Of a stretch of 64,000 nt of DNA, positions 53,302 to 62,630 are shown piece after piece (position 1 is the first letter of the stretch; each line of letters begins with the position of its first letter). The stretch is from Polaromonas sp. 39-63-25 (GTDB lineage Bacteria > Pseudomonadota > Gammaproteobacteria > Burkholderiales > Burkholderiaceae_C). A program made the position numbers and the translations under genes. Location: assembly GCF_002278925.1 (NCBI RefSeq), contig NZ_NCJH01000005.1, forward strand, positions 1 to 64,000, in the 5' to 3' direction. The notes under the pieces were generated by a model, which was not told the origin of the DNA, ran no database searches, and saw nothing but the letters and a program-made list of their open reading frames with translations.

Positions 53302-56300
53302 TTGCGGCGCCCTTATACAGTGAACTCTTCCACCGACGGCCAATACCTCGCTCCCACGGCTGCTGAAGACCGTGTGGCAACCGAGCCCGATACCAGCCGC
53401 TACCTGGCCCAGGCCCTCGCAGCGCAGCGCATCAGCATCCGCGGCGCGCGCACGCACAACCTCAAGAACATCGACCTCGACATTCCGCGCAACCAGCTGG
53501 TGGTGATCACCGGGCTGAGCGGCTCGGGCAAGTCCTCGCTGGCTTTTGACACGCTGTACGCCGAGGGCCAGCGCCGTTATGTGGAAAGCCTGAGCACGTA
53601 CGCGCGGCAGTTCCTGCAGCTGATGGACAAGCCCGATGTGGACATGATCGAGGGCCTGTCACCGGCGATCTCCATCGAGCAGAAGGCCACCAGCCACAAC
53701 CCGCGCTCCACCGTGGGCACGGTGACCGAAATCCACGACTACCTGCGCCTGCTGTTTGCGCGCGCCGGCACGCCGTTTTGCCCCGATCACGACCTGCCGC
53801 TGCAGGCGCAAAGTGTCAGCGAGATGGTCGACCATGTGCTGGCGCTGCCCGAAGACACCAAACTCATGATCCTGGCGCCGGTGGCGCGTGAACGCAAGGG
53901 CGAGTTTGTCGACGTGTTCGCCGAGATGCAGGCCCAGGGTTATGTGCGCTTTCGCGTGGACGGCACGGCCTATGAGTTCGACGAGCTGCCCAAGCTCAAG
54001 AAAGCCGAGAAACACAACATCGACGTGGTGATCGACCGCCTCAAGGTGCGGCCCGACATGCAGCAGCGCCTGGCTGAAAGTTTTGAAGCCGCACTGCGCC
54101 TGGCCGACGGCAAGGCGCTGGCGATGGAAATGGATTCCGGCCAGGAACACCTGTTCAGCGCCAAGTTCTCCTGCCCGGTCTGCAGCTACTCGCTCAGCGA
54201 GATGGAGCCGCGCCTGTTTTCCTTCAACTCGCCGGTGGGCGCCTGCCCGAGCTGCGACGGCCTGGGTCACATGGAATTTTTCGACCCGGCGCGTGTGGTG
54301 GCCTTCCCGTCGCTCAGCCTGGCCAGCGGCGCCGTCAAGGGCTGGGACAGGCGCAATGCCTATTACTTCGCCATGCTGGAGAGCCTGGCCAAACACTACA
54401 GCTTCGACATCGACACCGCCTTTGAAAAACTGCCCGAGGCGATCCGGCAGGTGGTGCTGCACGGCTCGGGTGAGGAAGACATCAAGTTCAGCTACGTGAT
54501 GGAGTCGGGCCAGTCGGCCGGCCGCAAGGTCAGCAAGAAACACCCGTTTGAAGGCGTGATCACCAACTTCGAGCGGCGCTATCGCGAAACCGACTCGGCG
54601 GCCGTGCGCGAGGAACTGGCGCGTTACCGCAGCCTGCAACCCTGCCCGGACTGCGAAGGCACGCGCCTGCGCCGCGAAGCGCGCCATGTGTACCTGGTGG
54701 GCGCGGTCAGCCGCAAGGCGATTTACGAGATCAGCAGCATCACCCTGCGTGAGAGCTTCGACTACTTCAACACCTTGAGCATGGAAGGCGCCAAGGCCGA
54801 GATCGCCGGCAAAGTCGTGCGCGAGATCGGCCTGCGCCTGAAGTTCCTCAACGACGTGGGCCTCAATTACCTGAGCCTGGACCGCAGCGCCGAGACGCTG
54901 TCGGGCGGCGAGTCGCAGCGCATCCGTCTCGCCTCGCAGATCGGCTCGGGCCTGACCGGCGTGATGTATGTGCTCGACGAACCCAGCATCGGCCTGCACC
55001 AGCGCGACAACGACCGCCTGATCGGCACGCTCAAACACCTGCGCGACATCGGCAACAGCGTGCTGGTGGTCGAACACGACGAGGACATGATCCGCGCGGC
55101 CGACCATGTGATCGACATGGGACCGGGCGCCGGCATCCACGGCGGACGGGTGATGGCGCAAGGCAGCTACGAGGACGTGCTGGCCAACCCCGATTCGCTG
55201 ACCGGCAAATACCTGTCGCAGGTCCTGAAGATCGAGGTGCCCAAGCGCCGCACGCCCTGGCTGCCGACGGTGGTCAAAGCCCCTTACCGCGATCCCAAAA
55301 AACCGTCGAAGTTTGCGCCCAGCGCGGCCGGCGTCAAACGCGCCGCGCGCGAAGCCGAACACCTGCTGACCCAGGGCGACCTGCAGGCCATCAAGGTCAT
55401 CAACGCCAGCGGCCACAACCTGAAGAACGTCAGTGTCGATTTCCCGGTCGGCCTGCTGACCTGCGTGACCGGCGTGTCGGGTTCCGGCAAATCGACGCTG
55501 GTCAACGACACCCTGTACGCGGCCGTGGCGCGCACCCTGTACCGCGCGCACGAGGAGCCGGCACCGCATGAAGCGATGGAAGGCATCGAGCATTTCGACA
55601 AGGTCATCAATGTGGACCAGTCGCCGATCGGCCGCACGCCACGCAGCAACCCGGCCACCTACACCGGGCTGTTTACACCGATCCGCGAGCTGATGGCCGA
55701 GATGAACACCGCGCGTGAACGCGGCTACGGCGCGGGGCGCTTTTCCTTCAACGTGGCCGGCGGTCGTTGCGAGGCCTGCCAGGGCGACGGCGTGGTCAAG
55801 GTCGAGATGCACTTCCTGCCCGACGTCTACGTGCCCTGCGATGTCTGCAAGGGCATGCGCTACAACCGCGAAACGCTGGAGGTGCAGTACAAGGGCAAGA
55901 ACATCGCGCAGATCCTGGACCTGACGGTGGAAGACGCGGCCGAGTTCTTCAAGGCGGTGCCGGTGATTGCGCGCAAGCTGCACACGCTGCTCGATGTCGG
56001 CCTCTCTTACATCAAGCTGGGCCAGGCGGCGACCACGCTGTCGGGCGGCGAGGCGCAGCGCGTCAAGCTGGCACTCGAATTGTCCAAACGCGACACCGGC
56101 CGCACGCTCTACATCCTGGACGAACCGACCACCGGCCTGCATTTTGCCGACATCGCCCTGCTGCTCAAGGTACTGCACCAGCTGCGCGACGCCGGCAACA
56201 CCATCGTGGTGATCGAACATAACCTCGACGTCATCAAGACCGCCGACTGGCTGATCGACATGGGCCCCGAGGGCGGGGCCGGTGGCGGCACCGTGGTGGG

Positions 56301-56373
56301 CGTGGGCACACCCGAAGACATCGCCGCCAACCCGGCCAGCCATACCGGGCGTTACCTGAAGCGACTTTTGTAA
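53302..56373 (+). CDS. uvrA: Excinuclease ABC subunit A
   Basis: A protein of up to 1023 residues that finds DNA lesions in nucleotide excision repair. Two ABC ATPase modules: Walker [13 protein letters not shown] and [13 protein letters not shown], signatures [16 protein letters not shown] and [16 protein letters not shown]. Zinc modules are seen as CPVCSYSL ... CPSCDG and CEACQGDG ... CDVCKG. The start is uncertain: the frame opens at TTG 53302 with GGAGGG two bases upstream (tight), GTG at 53320 is another option, and homology proper begins at [14 protein letters not shown], about 45 residues in. No ATG is available in between. It is divergent from the MFS/ssb genes. Confidence 0.95.
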   Translation: MRRPYTVNSSTDGQYLAPTAAEDRVATEPDTSRYLAQALAAQRISIRGARTHNLKNIDLDIPRNQLVVITGLSGSGKSSLAFDTLYAEGQRRYVESLSTYARQFLQLMDKPDVDMIEGLSPAISIEQKATSHNPRSTVGTVTEIHDYLRLLFARAGTPFCPDHDLPLQAQSVSEMVDHVLALPEDTKLMILAPVARERKGEFVDVFAEMQAQGYVRFRVDGTAYEFDELPKLKKAEKHNIDVVIDRLKVRPDMQQRLAESFEAALRLADGKALAMEMDSGQEHLFSAKFSCPVCSYSLSEMEPRLFSFNSPVGACPSCDGLGHMEFFDPARVVAFPSLSLASGAVKGWDRRNAYYFAMLESLAKHYSFDIDTAFEKLPEAIRQVVLHGSGEEDIKFSYVMESGQSAGRKVSKKHPFEGVITNFERRYRETDSAAVREELARYRSLQPCPDCEGTRLRREARHVYLVGAVSRKAIYEISSITLRESFDYFNTLSMEGAKAEIAGKVVREIGLRLKFLNDVGLNYLSLDRSAETLSGGESQRIRLASQIGSGLTGVMYVLDEPSIGLHQRDNDRLIGTLKHLRDIGNSVLVVEHDEDMIRAADHVIDMGPGAGIHGGRVMAQGSYEDVLANPDSLTGKYLSQVLKIEVPKRRTPWLPTVVKAPYRDPKKPSKFAPSAAGVKRAAREAEHLLTQGDLQAIKVINASGHNLKNVSVDFPVGLLTCVTGVSGSGKSTLVNDTLYAAVARTLYRAHEEPAPHEAMEGIEHFDKVINVDQSPIGRTPRSNPATYTGLFTPIRELMAEMNTARERGYGAGRFSFNVAGGRCEACQGDGVVKVEMHFLPDVYVPCDVCKGMRYNRETLEVQYKGKNIAQILDLTVEDAAEFFKAVPVIARKLHTLLDVGLSYIKLGQAATTLSGGEAQRVKLALELSKRDTGRTLYILDEPTTGLHFADIALLLKVLHQLRDAGNTIVVIEHNLDVIKTADWLIDMGPEGGAGGGTVVGVGTPEDIAANPASHTGRYLKRLL

Positions 56374-56380
56374 AGAAACT

Positions 56381-56429
56381 GGCTGCAGCCCTTGATGGAC
56401 GGGCGCAAACAGCTATTATTTTCATAGCA
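56381..56429 (+). repeat. Dispersed AGCTAT repeat, copy 10
   Basis: It reads CTGGCTGCAGCCCTTGATGG, ACGGGCGC, then AAACAGCTATTATTTTCATAGC, one of the best-preserved members. It fills the spacer between uvrA and the thioesterase gene and ends just before the thioesterase ribosome site (AAGGAG). Confidence 0.75.
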
Positions 56430-56445
56430 TTTCACAAGGAGCCGT

Positions 56446-56895
56446 ATGTCGTCGATCACCCTGCGTTTTCTGGCCGAACCGAGCACCATCAACTTCGGCG
56501 GCAAGGTCCATGGCGGCACCGTCATGAAGTGGATCGACGAAGCCGGCTACGCCTGCGCCACGCGCTGGGCCAAGCGTTACTGCGTCACGGTGTCGGTCGG
56601 CAGCATCCGCTTCCAGCGTCCCATCATGATCGGCGACCTGGTGGAAGTGCAGGCTCGGCTGGCCTACACCGGCAGCACCAGCATGAACATCGCGGTCGAG
56701 GTGCGCGCCGGCGACATGAAAACCGGCGAGATGGAAGTCATCACCGAATGTGTGGTGGTGTTTGTCGCGGTGGACCCGAACGGGAAAACCATTCCTGTCG
56801 AGGCCTGGTTGCCCGAAACACCGGGCGACATCGCCCTGGCGCAGCACGTCAGGACCCACCTGAACGCCGCACGCGCCGCGCTGCCGGGCGTTTGA
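56446..56895 (+). CDS. Acyl-CoA thioesterase (hotdog fold, YciA-like)
   Basis: A 149-residue cytoplasmic thioesterase. MKWIDEAGYACATRWA is the central hotdog helix with the catalytic Asp, preceded by NFGGKVHGGTV, and SVGSIRFQRPIMIGDLVEVQA is the following strand. It hydrolyses acyl-CoAs of uncertain chain length. AAGGAG lies eight bases before the ATG. Its stop overlaps the start of the EamA gene (TGATG), so both are likely one transcript. Confidence 0.9.
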   Translation: MSSITLRFLAEPSTINFGGKVHGGTVMKWIDEAGYACATRWAKRYCVTVSVGSIRFQRPIMIGDLVEVQARLAYTGSTSMNIAVEVRAGDMKTGEMEVITECVVVFVAVDPNGKTIPVEAWLPETPGDIALAQHVRTHLNAARAALPGV

Positions 56896-57809
56896 TGCGG
56901 CCCGGCGTCCTGACCGGCCGCGATCTGGCGGCCGCCCTCGTGGTGGTCGTGGTCTGGGGCGTCAACTTTGTGGTCATGAAATTCGCGCTGCGCGACTTCA
57001 CGCCCTTCCAGCTGGGCGCCGCACGTTATGTGTTTGCCGTGCTGCCGCTGGTGTTGTTTGTCCGGCCGCCCAATATCCCGTGGAAATGGCTGGCGTTTTA
57101 CGGCCTGTTCCAGGGTGTCGGGCAGTTCGGCATCCTGTTCGTCGCGCTGAAAGTCGGCATGACGGCGGCGCTGGCGTCGGTGCTGCTGCAAACCCAGGTG
57201 TTTTTCACCGCGCTGTTCGGCTTTGTGCTGCTGCACGAGCGCGCCAGCCGGCCGTTGCAGGCCGGCATGGTGCTCGCGGCGCTGGGTCTGGCCTGCTTTG
57301 CGCTGAATTACCTGGCACCCGCCGACGGCGGCGCGGTTGCCGCCACCACGCTGGCGGGTTTTGTGCTCACGCTGGGCGCCGCCGCCATGTGGGCCATGTC
57401 CAACATCGTGGCGCGCCACGTGCAGCAAGGAGGGGTAGCCTACTCGCCGATGGCCTTTGTGGTCTGGAGCAGCATCTTCGCCATCCTGCCCTTCACGCTG
57501 CTGTCGCTGGTGTTCGACCCCGAGGCGACGCGCTGGCAGTGGACCCAGGCCCGCGCCTCCAGCTGGCTGGCGGTGGCCTATCTCGGCTGGGTCGCGACCA
57601 TCCTGGGTTACAGCCTGTGGACCGGCCTGCTCAAGCGCCACCCCGCCAACCGCGTTGCGCCCTTCAGCCTGGGCGTGCCGGTGGTGGGCCTGACCACCGG
57701 CATGCTGGTGCTCGGTGAAGCCATCACGCCCTGGCAGTGGGCCGGCATCACGCTGGTGGTGGCGGCGCTGGCCTGCGTGATGCTGGGCGGGATGCTCAAG
57801 CCGCGCTGA
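56895..57809 (+). CDS. EamA/DMT family transporter
   Basis: A 304-residue inner-membrane protein with ten predicted helices in two repeated EamA halves (VVVVVWGVNFVVMKFALRDFTPFQLGAARY begins the first, LGAAAMWAMSNIVARHVQ the second). This resembles the E. coli EamA (YdeD) cysteine/O-acetylserine exporter group, but the substrate is not known. The start overlaps the thioesterase stop by one base. The 3' end overlaps the convergent LysR gene by 14 bases. Confidence 0.88.
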   Translation: MRPGVLTGRDLAAALVVVVVWGVNFVVMKFALRDFTPFQLGAARYVFAVLPLVLFVRPPNIPWKWLAFYGLFQGVGQFGILFVALKVGMTAALASVLLQTQVFFTALFGFVLLHERASRPLQAGMVLAALGLACFALNYLAPADGGAVAATTLAGFVLTLGAAAMWAMSNIVARHVQQGGVAYSPMAFVVWSSIFAILPFTLLSLVFDPEATRWQWTQARASSWLAVAYLGWVATILGYSLWTGLLKRHPANRVAPFSLGVPVVGLTTGMLVLGEAITPWQWAGITLVVAALACVMLGGMLKPR

Positions 57810-58695
57810 GACGCGTCGGCCCTGCGGCTGGCTGATTGAAATACGCGGCCAGCAGCTCCAGCGCATGGCGTACCTTGGCGGGCTGCTCGCCGCGCCGCGG
57901 CGTCACCGCGTACACCGGCAGGTCAGCCAGTTGCCAACCGGGCAGCACCGGCAGGAGTCGCCCGTCGGCCAGCGCACGGCGGTCATCGTCGCTGACCACA
58001 ATGCTGATGCCCCAGCCCGCCACACACAAGGCGTGCAGGGCCGTCACCTGCGTGGCCTGCACGCGCCCCTGCATGCGCACCGTCTGGTGCTCGCCGTCCG
58101 GGCCCTGCAAGTCCAGCAGCTCGCCGCCGGCCGCGCCCGGCCGGCCGCCCAGCCAGTCGTGTTGCAGCAGGTCTTGCGGCTGCGCCGGCCAGCCCCGCCC
58201 GGCCAGATAGGCCGGCGATGCGCACAGTTGCCGCTTCATGCTGCCGAGCTTGCGCGCCACCAGCGTTGAATCCGCCAGCGCACCCACACGCAGGGCGATG
58301 TCCACGCGGGCGGCAATCAGGTCGATCACCGCGTCATCCAGCAGCAGGTGCAGCGACAGCTTCGTGTGGGCACGCAGGGGCGCAAGCGCCGTGGCGAGCA
58401 GCCCGCCAAAACCGATGGGGGCCGCCAGCCGCAACTCGCCTTCGGGCTCGTCACGCAGACGCGCCAGGGCCTGGTCGGCCGAGCGCGCCGCGGCGACCAT
58501 GGCCGCACAACCCGTGTGGTAACGCTCACCGGCTTCGGTCAGCGTGAGCCGCCGGGTGGAGCGGTGCAGCAGGGCCAGACCCAGCGACTCCTCGAGCTGG
58601 CGCAAATGCTGGCTGACCGCCGACGGTGTCATGCCCAGCTGGCGCGCCGCCGCCGTCAGCGAGCCCGCGGCCACCACCTCGGCAAAAATCGCCAT
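57796..58695 (-). CDS. LysR family transcriptional regulator
   Basis: A 299-residue regulator. The HTH is at the N terminus (FAEVVAAGSLTAAARQLGMTPSAVSQHLRQLEESLGLALLHRSTRRLTLTEAG) and an effector-binding domain follows, of the CrgA-type subgroup (GFGGLLATALAPL). It is divergent from an NAD(P)-binding protein gene (130 bases between), the usual arrangement for a LysR target. The ATG at 58695 is used; the frame stays open for eleven codons upstream without an ATG. Confidence 0.9.
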   Translation of the reverse strand: MAIFAEVVAAGSLTAAARQLGMTPSAVSQHLRQLEESLGLALLHRSTRRLTLTEAGERYHTGCAAMVAAARSADQALARLRDEPEGELRLAAPIGFGGLLATALAPLRAHTKLSLHLLLDDAVIDLIAARVDIALRVGALADSTLVARKLGSMKRQLCASPAYLAGRGWPAQPQDLLQHDWLGGRPGAAGGELLDLQGPDGEHQTVRMQGRVQATQVTALHALCVAGWGISIVVSDDDRRALADGRLLPVLPGWQLADLPVYAVTPRRGEQPAKVRHALELLAAYFNQPAAGPTRLSAA

Positions 58696-58825
58696 GCGTT
58701 TATAGGGGTCCAGTTTTGGCTCTATTGGTTAGTTGAGCTTCACAGTATTAGCGATTTTTGCCGGCTATTCAATTGTTTATGAAGAAATCAGACTACAGGC
58801 TTCTTCAATCACTCTGGAGTTTTTC

Positions 58826-59470
58826 ATGAAGATCGCATTGATAGGCGCCACTGGTTTCGTCGGCTCCCCCATCCTTTCCGAGTTGCTGGGTCGTGGCCAC
58901 CAGGTCACCGTGCTGGCCCGCACGCCGTCCAGACTCCCCGCGCAAACCGGGCTGACCGTGGTGCAGGCCGACGCGCTCGACGCCAAGCAGGTCGCCCAAG
59001 CCGTCGCCGGCCATGAGGCGGTGATCAGCGCCTACAACCCCGGCTGGAGCGAGCCGGCCATCCACGCCCTGCACCTGCAGGCCAGCCGGGCCATTGTGCA
59101 GGGCGTCAAGGCAGCAGGCCTGAAACGCCTGCTGGTGGTCGGCGGCGCCGGCAGCCTGTATGTCGCCCCCGGTCTGCAGCTGGTGGACACGCCCGAGTTT
59201 CCGGCCCAGTACAAACAGGGCGCGCTGGCGGCCCGCGAGGCGCTGAACGAACTCAAGAAAGAAACCACGCTGGACTGGAGTTTTGTCTCGCCGCCGATTG
59301 CCCTGGCACCGGGCGAGCGCACCGGGAAGTACCGCGTCGGCGCCGACGACCTGCTGCCCGGCCAAGGCGACCAGCCGGCCGGCATTTCAGTGGCCGACCT
59401 GGCCGTGGCCATCGTTGATGAAATCGAAACGCCGCGGCATGTGCAGAAGCGGTTTACCGTCGCTCATTGA
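58826..59470 (+). CDS. NmrA-like NAD(P)-binding protein
   Basis: A 214-residue Rossmann protein of the atypical short-chain dehydrogenase type. MKIALIGATGFVGSPILSELL carries the GATGFVG dinucleotide motif, and LLVVGGAGSLYVAPG and TLDWSFVSPPI match small NAD(P)H-binding/epimerase-like proteins. The longer frame to 58733 is discarded because GGAG lies before ATG 58826. It is divergent from the LysR gene and probably controlled by it. Substrate unknown. Confidence 0.85.
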   Translation: MKIALIGATGFVGSPILSELLGRGHQVTVLARTPSRLPAQTGLTVVQADALDAKQVAQAVAGHEAVISAYNPGWSEPAIHALHLQASRAIVQGVKAAGLKRLLVVGGAGSLYVAPGLQLVDTPEFPAQYKQGALAAREALNELKKETTLDWSFVSPPIALAPGERTGKYRVGADDLLPGQGDQPAGISVADLAVAIVDEIETPRHVQKRFTVAH

Positions 59471-59478
59471 ACCAAATC

Positions 59479-59528
59479 GGCCTCCAGCCCTTTAAACACG
59501 GGCGCCGACAGCTACTGAAAATATAGCA
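59479..59528 (+). repeat. Dispersed AGCTAT repeat, copy 11
   Basis: It reads CGGCCTCCAGCCCTTTAAAC, ACGGGCGCCGAC, then AGCTACTGAAAATATAGCA. It begins nine bases past the NAD(P)-binding protein stop, between convergent genes. Confidence 0.75.
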
Positions 59529-59581
59529 AACCAGCCCGCTGCAACGCCTGCGAAAAACCTGCAGCAACGCAGCGAGGCTTT

Positions 59582-60556
59582 TTACAAAGGCCGGCGGCGC
59601 GCGAAACGAACCACGGTGACACCGGCGCGGGCTTGGCGCACCGAAGGCATCACCAGCACACAGTCGTCGTAGGGCGTGCTCACAGGCTCGCTGTCGTTCC
59701 AGCCAATCACGGTGCCGGCGTGTTCTATCAGCTCCAGCCCCTGGAAGGCGTGGGTAAAACGGAACCGGTCGTTGCACGCCACCACCGGGCCTGTGACTTC
59801 CAGCACCCACTGGCGCGGGGCATCTCCTTGCTGCCAGCCCGGCAGGGCGCGTTGCAGGGTCGCCTCGTCCAGCACCCCGGCGGCCAGCAGGAAACGCACA
59901 CACATGTCCTGGGCCACCACGCGGCTGCCCAGGTCGCCATGAAAGCCGCATTCCAGCAGGAGTGAACAGGCCGCGTCCTCGCCCTGCGGGTTGAGTTCTC
60001 CAAAGCGGCCGAAGTCGCGCATGCGCACGCCGTCCTTGTGCCCGGCATCCACCACCACGTGTTCAGGCGCACGCAGACGGCGGGCCAGCGCCAGGTTGCG
60101 TGGCTGCATGCCGGCCAGCAGCAAGGGGGCGGCGCGTTCGTGCATGGAGTGCAGATCCAGCAGCCAGTCGGCCTGCTCGACAAAGGGCAGCAAGGCCGCC
60201 GCACGCCGGCGCTCCTGTGTGCCACCGACGTGCATGCGCTCGGGCGACCATTGGCGGTTGAGGTCCTCGTCCACGAAGCGGGAGGCATCGTGGTTGGCCG
60301 CATCGAAGCGGTCGAACGCGGCCAGGTTGCAGAACGCCAGCGTCAGACGCCCCTGCTTCGGCCGTACGCCGGCCTCGAGCAGGCCCTTGAGCGCCCAGGC
60401 GCCGCACAGCTCGTTGCCGTGGATCAGGGCGGTGATCAGCACCTGCCTGCCCGGCAGGCCCGAATCAAACTGCCAGACACCTTCGGTGCCGGTGTTGCCC
60501 GCGCGCCAGGCGGCGATGTCCGGCTTGGGCAAATCAAATGGCAAGGCGGTGCTCAT
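59582..60556 (-). CDS. Succinylglutamate desuccinylase/aspartoacylase family zinc hydrolase
   Basis: A 324-residue M14-like metallohydrolase. Zinc ligands are seen in LIHGNELCGAW (His, Glu) and LLDLHSMHE (His); the catalytic-Glu region is LLLECGFHGD. The RFVDEDLNRQW and GVRMRDFGRFGEL loops fit an aspartoacylase-like substrate pocket. It removes an acyl group from an N-acyl amino acid or similar amide; which one is unknown. Its ATG overlaps the stop of the upstream Bug receptor gene, so the two probably serve uptake and cleavage of one compound (inference). Confidence 0.85.
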   Translation of the reverse strand: MSTALPFDLPKPDIAAWRAGNTGTEGVWQFDSGLPGRQVLITALIHGNELCGAWALKGLLEAGVRPKQGRLTLAFCNLAAFDRFDAANHDASRFVDEDLNRQWSPERMHVGGTQERRRAAALLPFVEQADWLLDLHSMHERAAPLLLAGMQPRNLALARRLRAPEHVVVDAGHKDGVRMRDFGRFGELNPQGEDAACSLLLECGFHGDLGSRVVAQDMCVRFLLAAGVLDEATLQRALPGWQQGDAPRQWVLEVTGPVVACNDRFRFTHAFQGLELIEHAGTVIGWNDSEPVSTPYDDCVLVMPSVRQARAGVTVVRFARRRPL

Positions 60557-61533
60557 TCTTTGATGTTCGCAAACTCGACAATGCGCTTGTATTTGGTGGT
60601 TTCCTGGCTCAGGAACCGGGGCATGTCCACATTGAGGGGCGAAACCGTCGAGCCCGAATCTTCCAGCTTCTTGCGCAGCTCGGGCGTCTGCAGGGAATCG
60701 TTCAGGGCTTTCTTGAGCTTGGCCACCACCGGCTCGGGCAGGCGGGCCGGTCCCATCAGCGCAAACCAGATGTTGATGTCGATGCCCTTGAGCCTGGGCG
60801 TCTCGGCCAGGGCCGGGATGTCGGCAGTCATCGGCGAGCGCCGGGCTTCGGTGGTGCCGAGCGCGACCACCTTGCCGCTGCGGATGTGCGGCAGGCCGCT
60901 GGACAGCACGAACACACCGAAGTCAATGTTGTTGCCCAGCAGATCGTTGGCCAGGGGCGCCACGCCGCGGTAGGGAATGTGGGTCATGAAGAGGCCGCCC
61001 TGGTCCTTGACCATCTCGCCGGCCAGATGCAGGGCGGTGCCCACGCCGGAGCTGCCAAAACTGTACTTGCCGGGGTTTTGCCGGACCAGGCTCATGAACT
61101 GGTCCACCGTCTTGACGCCCGACTTCTGCGAGGCCACCAGCACCATGGGCTGTGTGGCAATCAGGCCGATCGGCGTGAAGTCCTTGACGTCGTACTTGAC
61201 TGCGCTCGACACCAGCCGGGTGATGGCGATTTCATTGCTGGCGCCGACCAGCAGCGTGTAGCCGTCCGGTGCGGCATTGGCGACCTTCTGCGCGCCGATC
61301 GCGCCACCGGCACCGCCCACGTTGTCAATAATCACCGGCACGCCCAGCTTGCGCGACAGTTCGGCGCCCAGGGTGCGGCCAGTGAGGTCGGTGCTGCCAC
61401 CAGGCGGGTAGGCCACCACGATGGTGATGGGTTTGCTGGGATAGCTGTCAGGCTGGGCGCTCACGCTGGCGCAGGCCAGCAAAGCCAGGGCAGCGCAAAC
61501 GGCGGTACGGCGCGAAAGAGGCAGGAACGACAT
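60553..61533 (-). CDS. Bug-type (TctC) tripartite tricarboxylate receptor protein
   Basis: A 326-residue periplasmic solute-binding protein with a signal peptide (1-26, cut after SVSA). YPSKPITIVVAYPPGGSTDLTGR and VENVGGAGG-like VIIDNVGGAGGAIGAQKVANAAPDGYTLLVG are the Bug hallmarks, and YSFGSSGVGTALHLAGEM follows. Such receptors are very numerous in Burkholderiales and bind carboxylates or aromatic acids. No tctA/tctB lie here. The start at 61533 has a typical signal peptide; the much longer frame to 62580 merely shadows the LysR gene. Confidence 0.92.
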   Translation of the reverse strand: MSFLPLSRRTAVCAALALLACASVSAQPDSYPSKPITIVVAYPPGGSTDLTGRTLGAELSRKLGVPVIIDNVGGAGGAIGAQKVANAAPDGYTLLVGASNEIAITRLVSSAVKYDVKDFTPIGLIATQPMVLVASQKSGVKTVDQFMSLVRQNPGKYSFGSSGVGTALHLAGEMVKDQGGLFMTHIPYRGVAPLANDLLGNNIDFGVFVLSSGLPHIRSGKVVALGTTEARRSPMTADIPALAETPRLKGIDINIWFALMGPARLPEPVVAKLKKALNDSLQTPELRKKLEDSGSTVSPLNVDMPRFLSQETTKYKRIVEFANIKE

Positions 61534-61697
61534 GGTTTTTCTTTCAACAATCAGGGGAAGGGAGGTTATTCGGTGATCCTGGCGTAGCATGGGCGGACAT
61601 CGCGACTCCTGAAAGGACACAGACCTTTTCATTGTCTTGATGGCGGCTTTCCGTTTGGTGCCGTTTCGGCACCGTTCATGGCTGTTTTGGCAACAGC

Positions 61698-62591
61698 TCA
61701 GCGCTGGGCCATCACCTGCCACAGACGTTCTGCCAGCGCGTTCAGGCGGTGTTTGGCGCGGTAAGCCCGCACTTCGAAGCCGACCTCCAGGTGCGCGTCG
61801 CCCAGCACCACCAGCTGGCCCTTCTTGCAGGCAGCCGACACCATGGACCACGGCAGCCAGGCCACCCCCAGGCCCTTGAGGGCATATTCGTACACGGCGT
61901 CGGCCGAGTCGCACTCGATCACCCGCTGCAGGCGCGGAGCATGCGGGTTGTTGGCCAGATGGTCCTGCACCAGCCGGCCCAGCGCCAGGGTGCTGGCATA
62001 GGCCAGGTAGGGCGTGTCGGCCCTTGCGCCGAAGCGGTGCTGCCCGCGCCCCTGGGCATTGGCCCGGGTGACCGGCACCAGCCGGTCCCGGGCCAGCGTC
62101 AGGTGCGCGTACTCGCGCGCACTGAGGCGCACGGCCAGCAGCGGGTGATGGTAAATCAGCATGAAGTCGACCTCGCCGCGTTCCAGCATCTGCGCGGTGT
62201 CGGTCAGGGAACGGGTCAGGATACGCAGCTCGCCCTCCCCCAGCAGCGGCCTGAAACGCAGCAGCAGATCGGCCGCCAGGGTGCGCGCCAGCGTGCGCCC
62301 GGTGGCGAGCGCGACCAGGTTCTCGTGGCGTCCGGCGGCATTGAGCAGCTCGTCGTGCGCGGACTTCAGGTTGCCCACCATCTGCTGCGCGTTGTCCAAC
62401 AGGCTGGTGCCGGCGGCAGTGAGTGTCAGCGGGGTTTTCTCGCGCTCGATCAGCGTCGTGCCGGCCCAGGCCTCCAGCGCCTTGATGCGGCGCCCGAAGG
62501 CTGGGTGCGTGACGTGGCGCAACTCGGCCGCGCGGCTGAAGCTGCGGGTTTGCGCCAACGCCACGAAGTCTTCCAGCCATTTGAGTTGCAT
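61698..62591 (-). CDS. LysR family transcriptional regulator
   Basis: A 297-residue regulator. The HTH is LEDFVALAQTRSFSRAAELRHVTHPAFGRRIKALEAWAGTTLIERE; the THPAFGRRIK recognition helix marks the subgroup often next to Bug receptor genes. It lies 164 bases upstream of the Bug receptor on the same strand, so it probably controls the receptor-aspartoacylase pair. It follows pyrF by 39 bases, possibly a separate transcript. Confidence 0.9.
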   Translation of the reverse strand: MQLKWLEDFVALAQTRSFSRAAELRHVTHPAFGRRIKALEAWAGTTLIEREKTPLTLTAAGTSLLDNAQQMVGNLKSAHDELLNAAGRHENLVALATGRTLARTLAADLLLRFRPLLGEGELRILTRSLTDTAQMLERGEVDFMLIYHHPLLAVRLSAREYAHLTLARDRLVPVTRANAQGRGQHRFGARADTPYLAYASTLALGRLVQDHLANNPHAPRLQRVIECDSADAVYEYALKGLGVAWLPWSMVSAACKKGQLVVLGDAHLEVGFEVRAYRAKHRLNALAERLWQVMAQR

Positions 62592-62630
62592 CGCTGACCC
62601 GGGAGTGGTGGCTGGGCTGCTACCAGAAGC

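Noticed and set aside
53305-53320. Possible LexA (SOS) box upstream of uvrA
   Set aside because: An ACAG half-site exists at 53317-53320, but the matching CTGT eight bases before it is absent (CGGC), and it would lie inside the assigned coding frame.
53659-56343. 894-codon minus-strand open frame opposite uvrA
   Set aside because: It is a shadow of uvrA, caused by high GC at third positions, with composition typical of antisense frames. The same applies to 312-2084 (+), 29804-32236 (+) and others.
171-59528. AGCTAT repeats as a CRISPR or integron-type array
   Set aside because: Copies are kilobases apart, in both orientations and diverged, with no regular spacers, cas genes or integrase.
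60553-62580. 675-residue fusion of the Bug receptor with an upstream frame
   Set aside because: Everything before 61533 is an antisense-like or out-of-frame reading across the LysR gene; the signal peptide begins at 61533.
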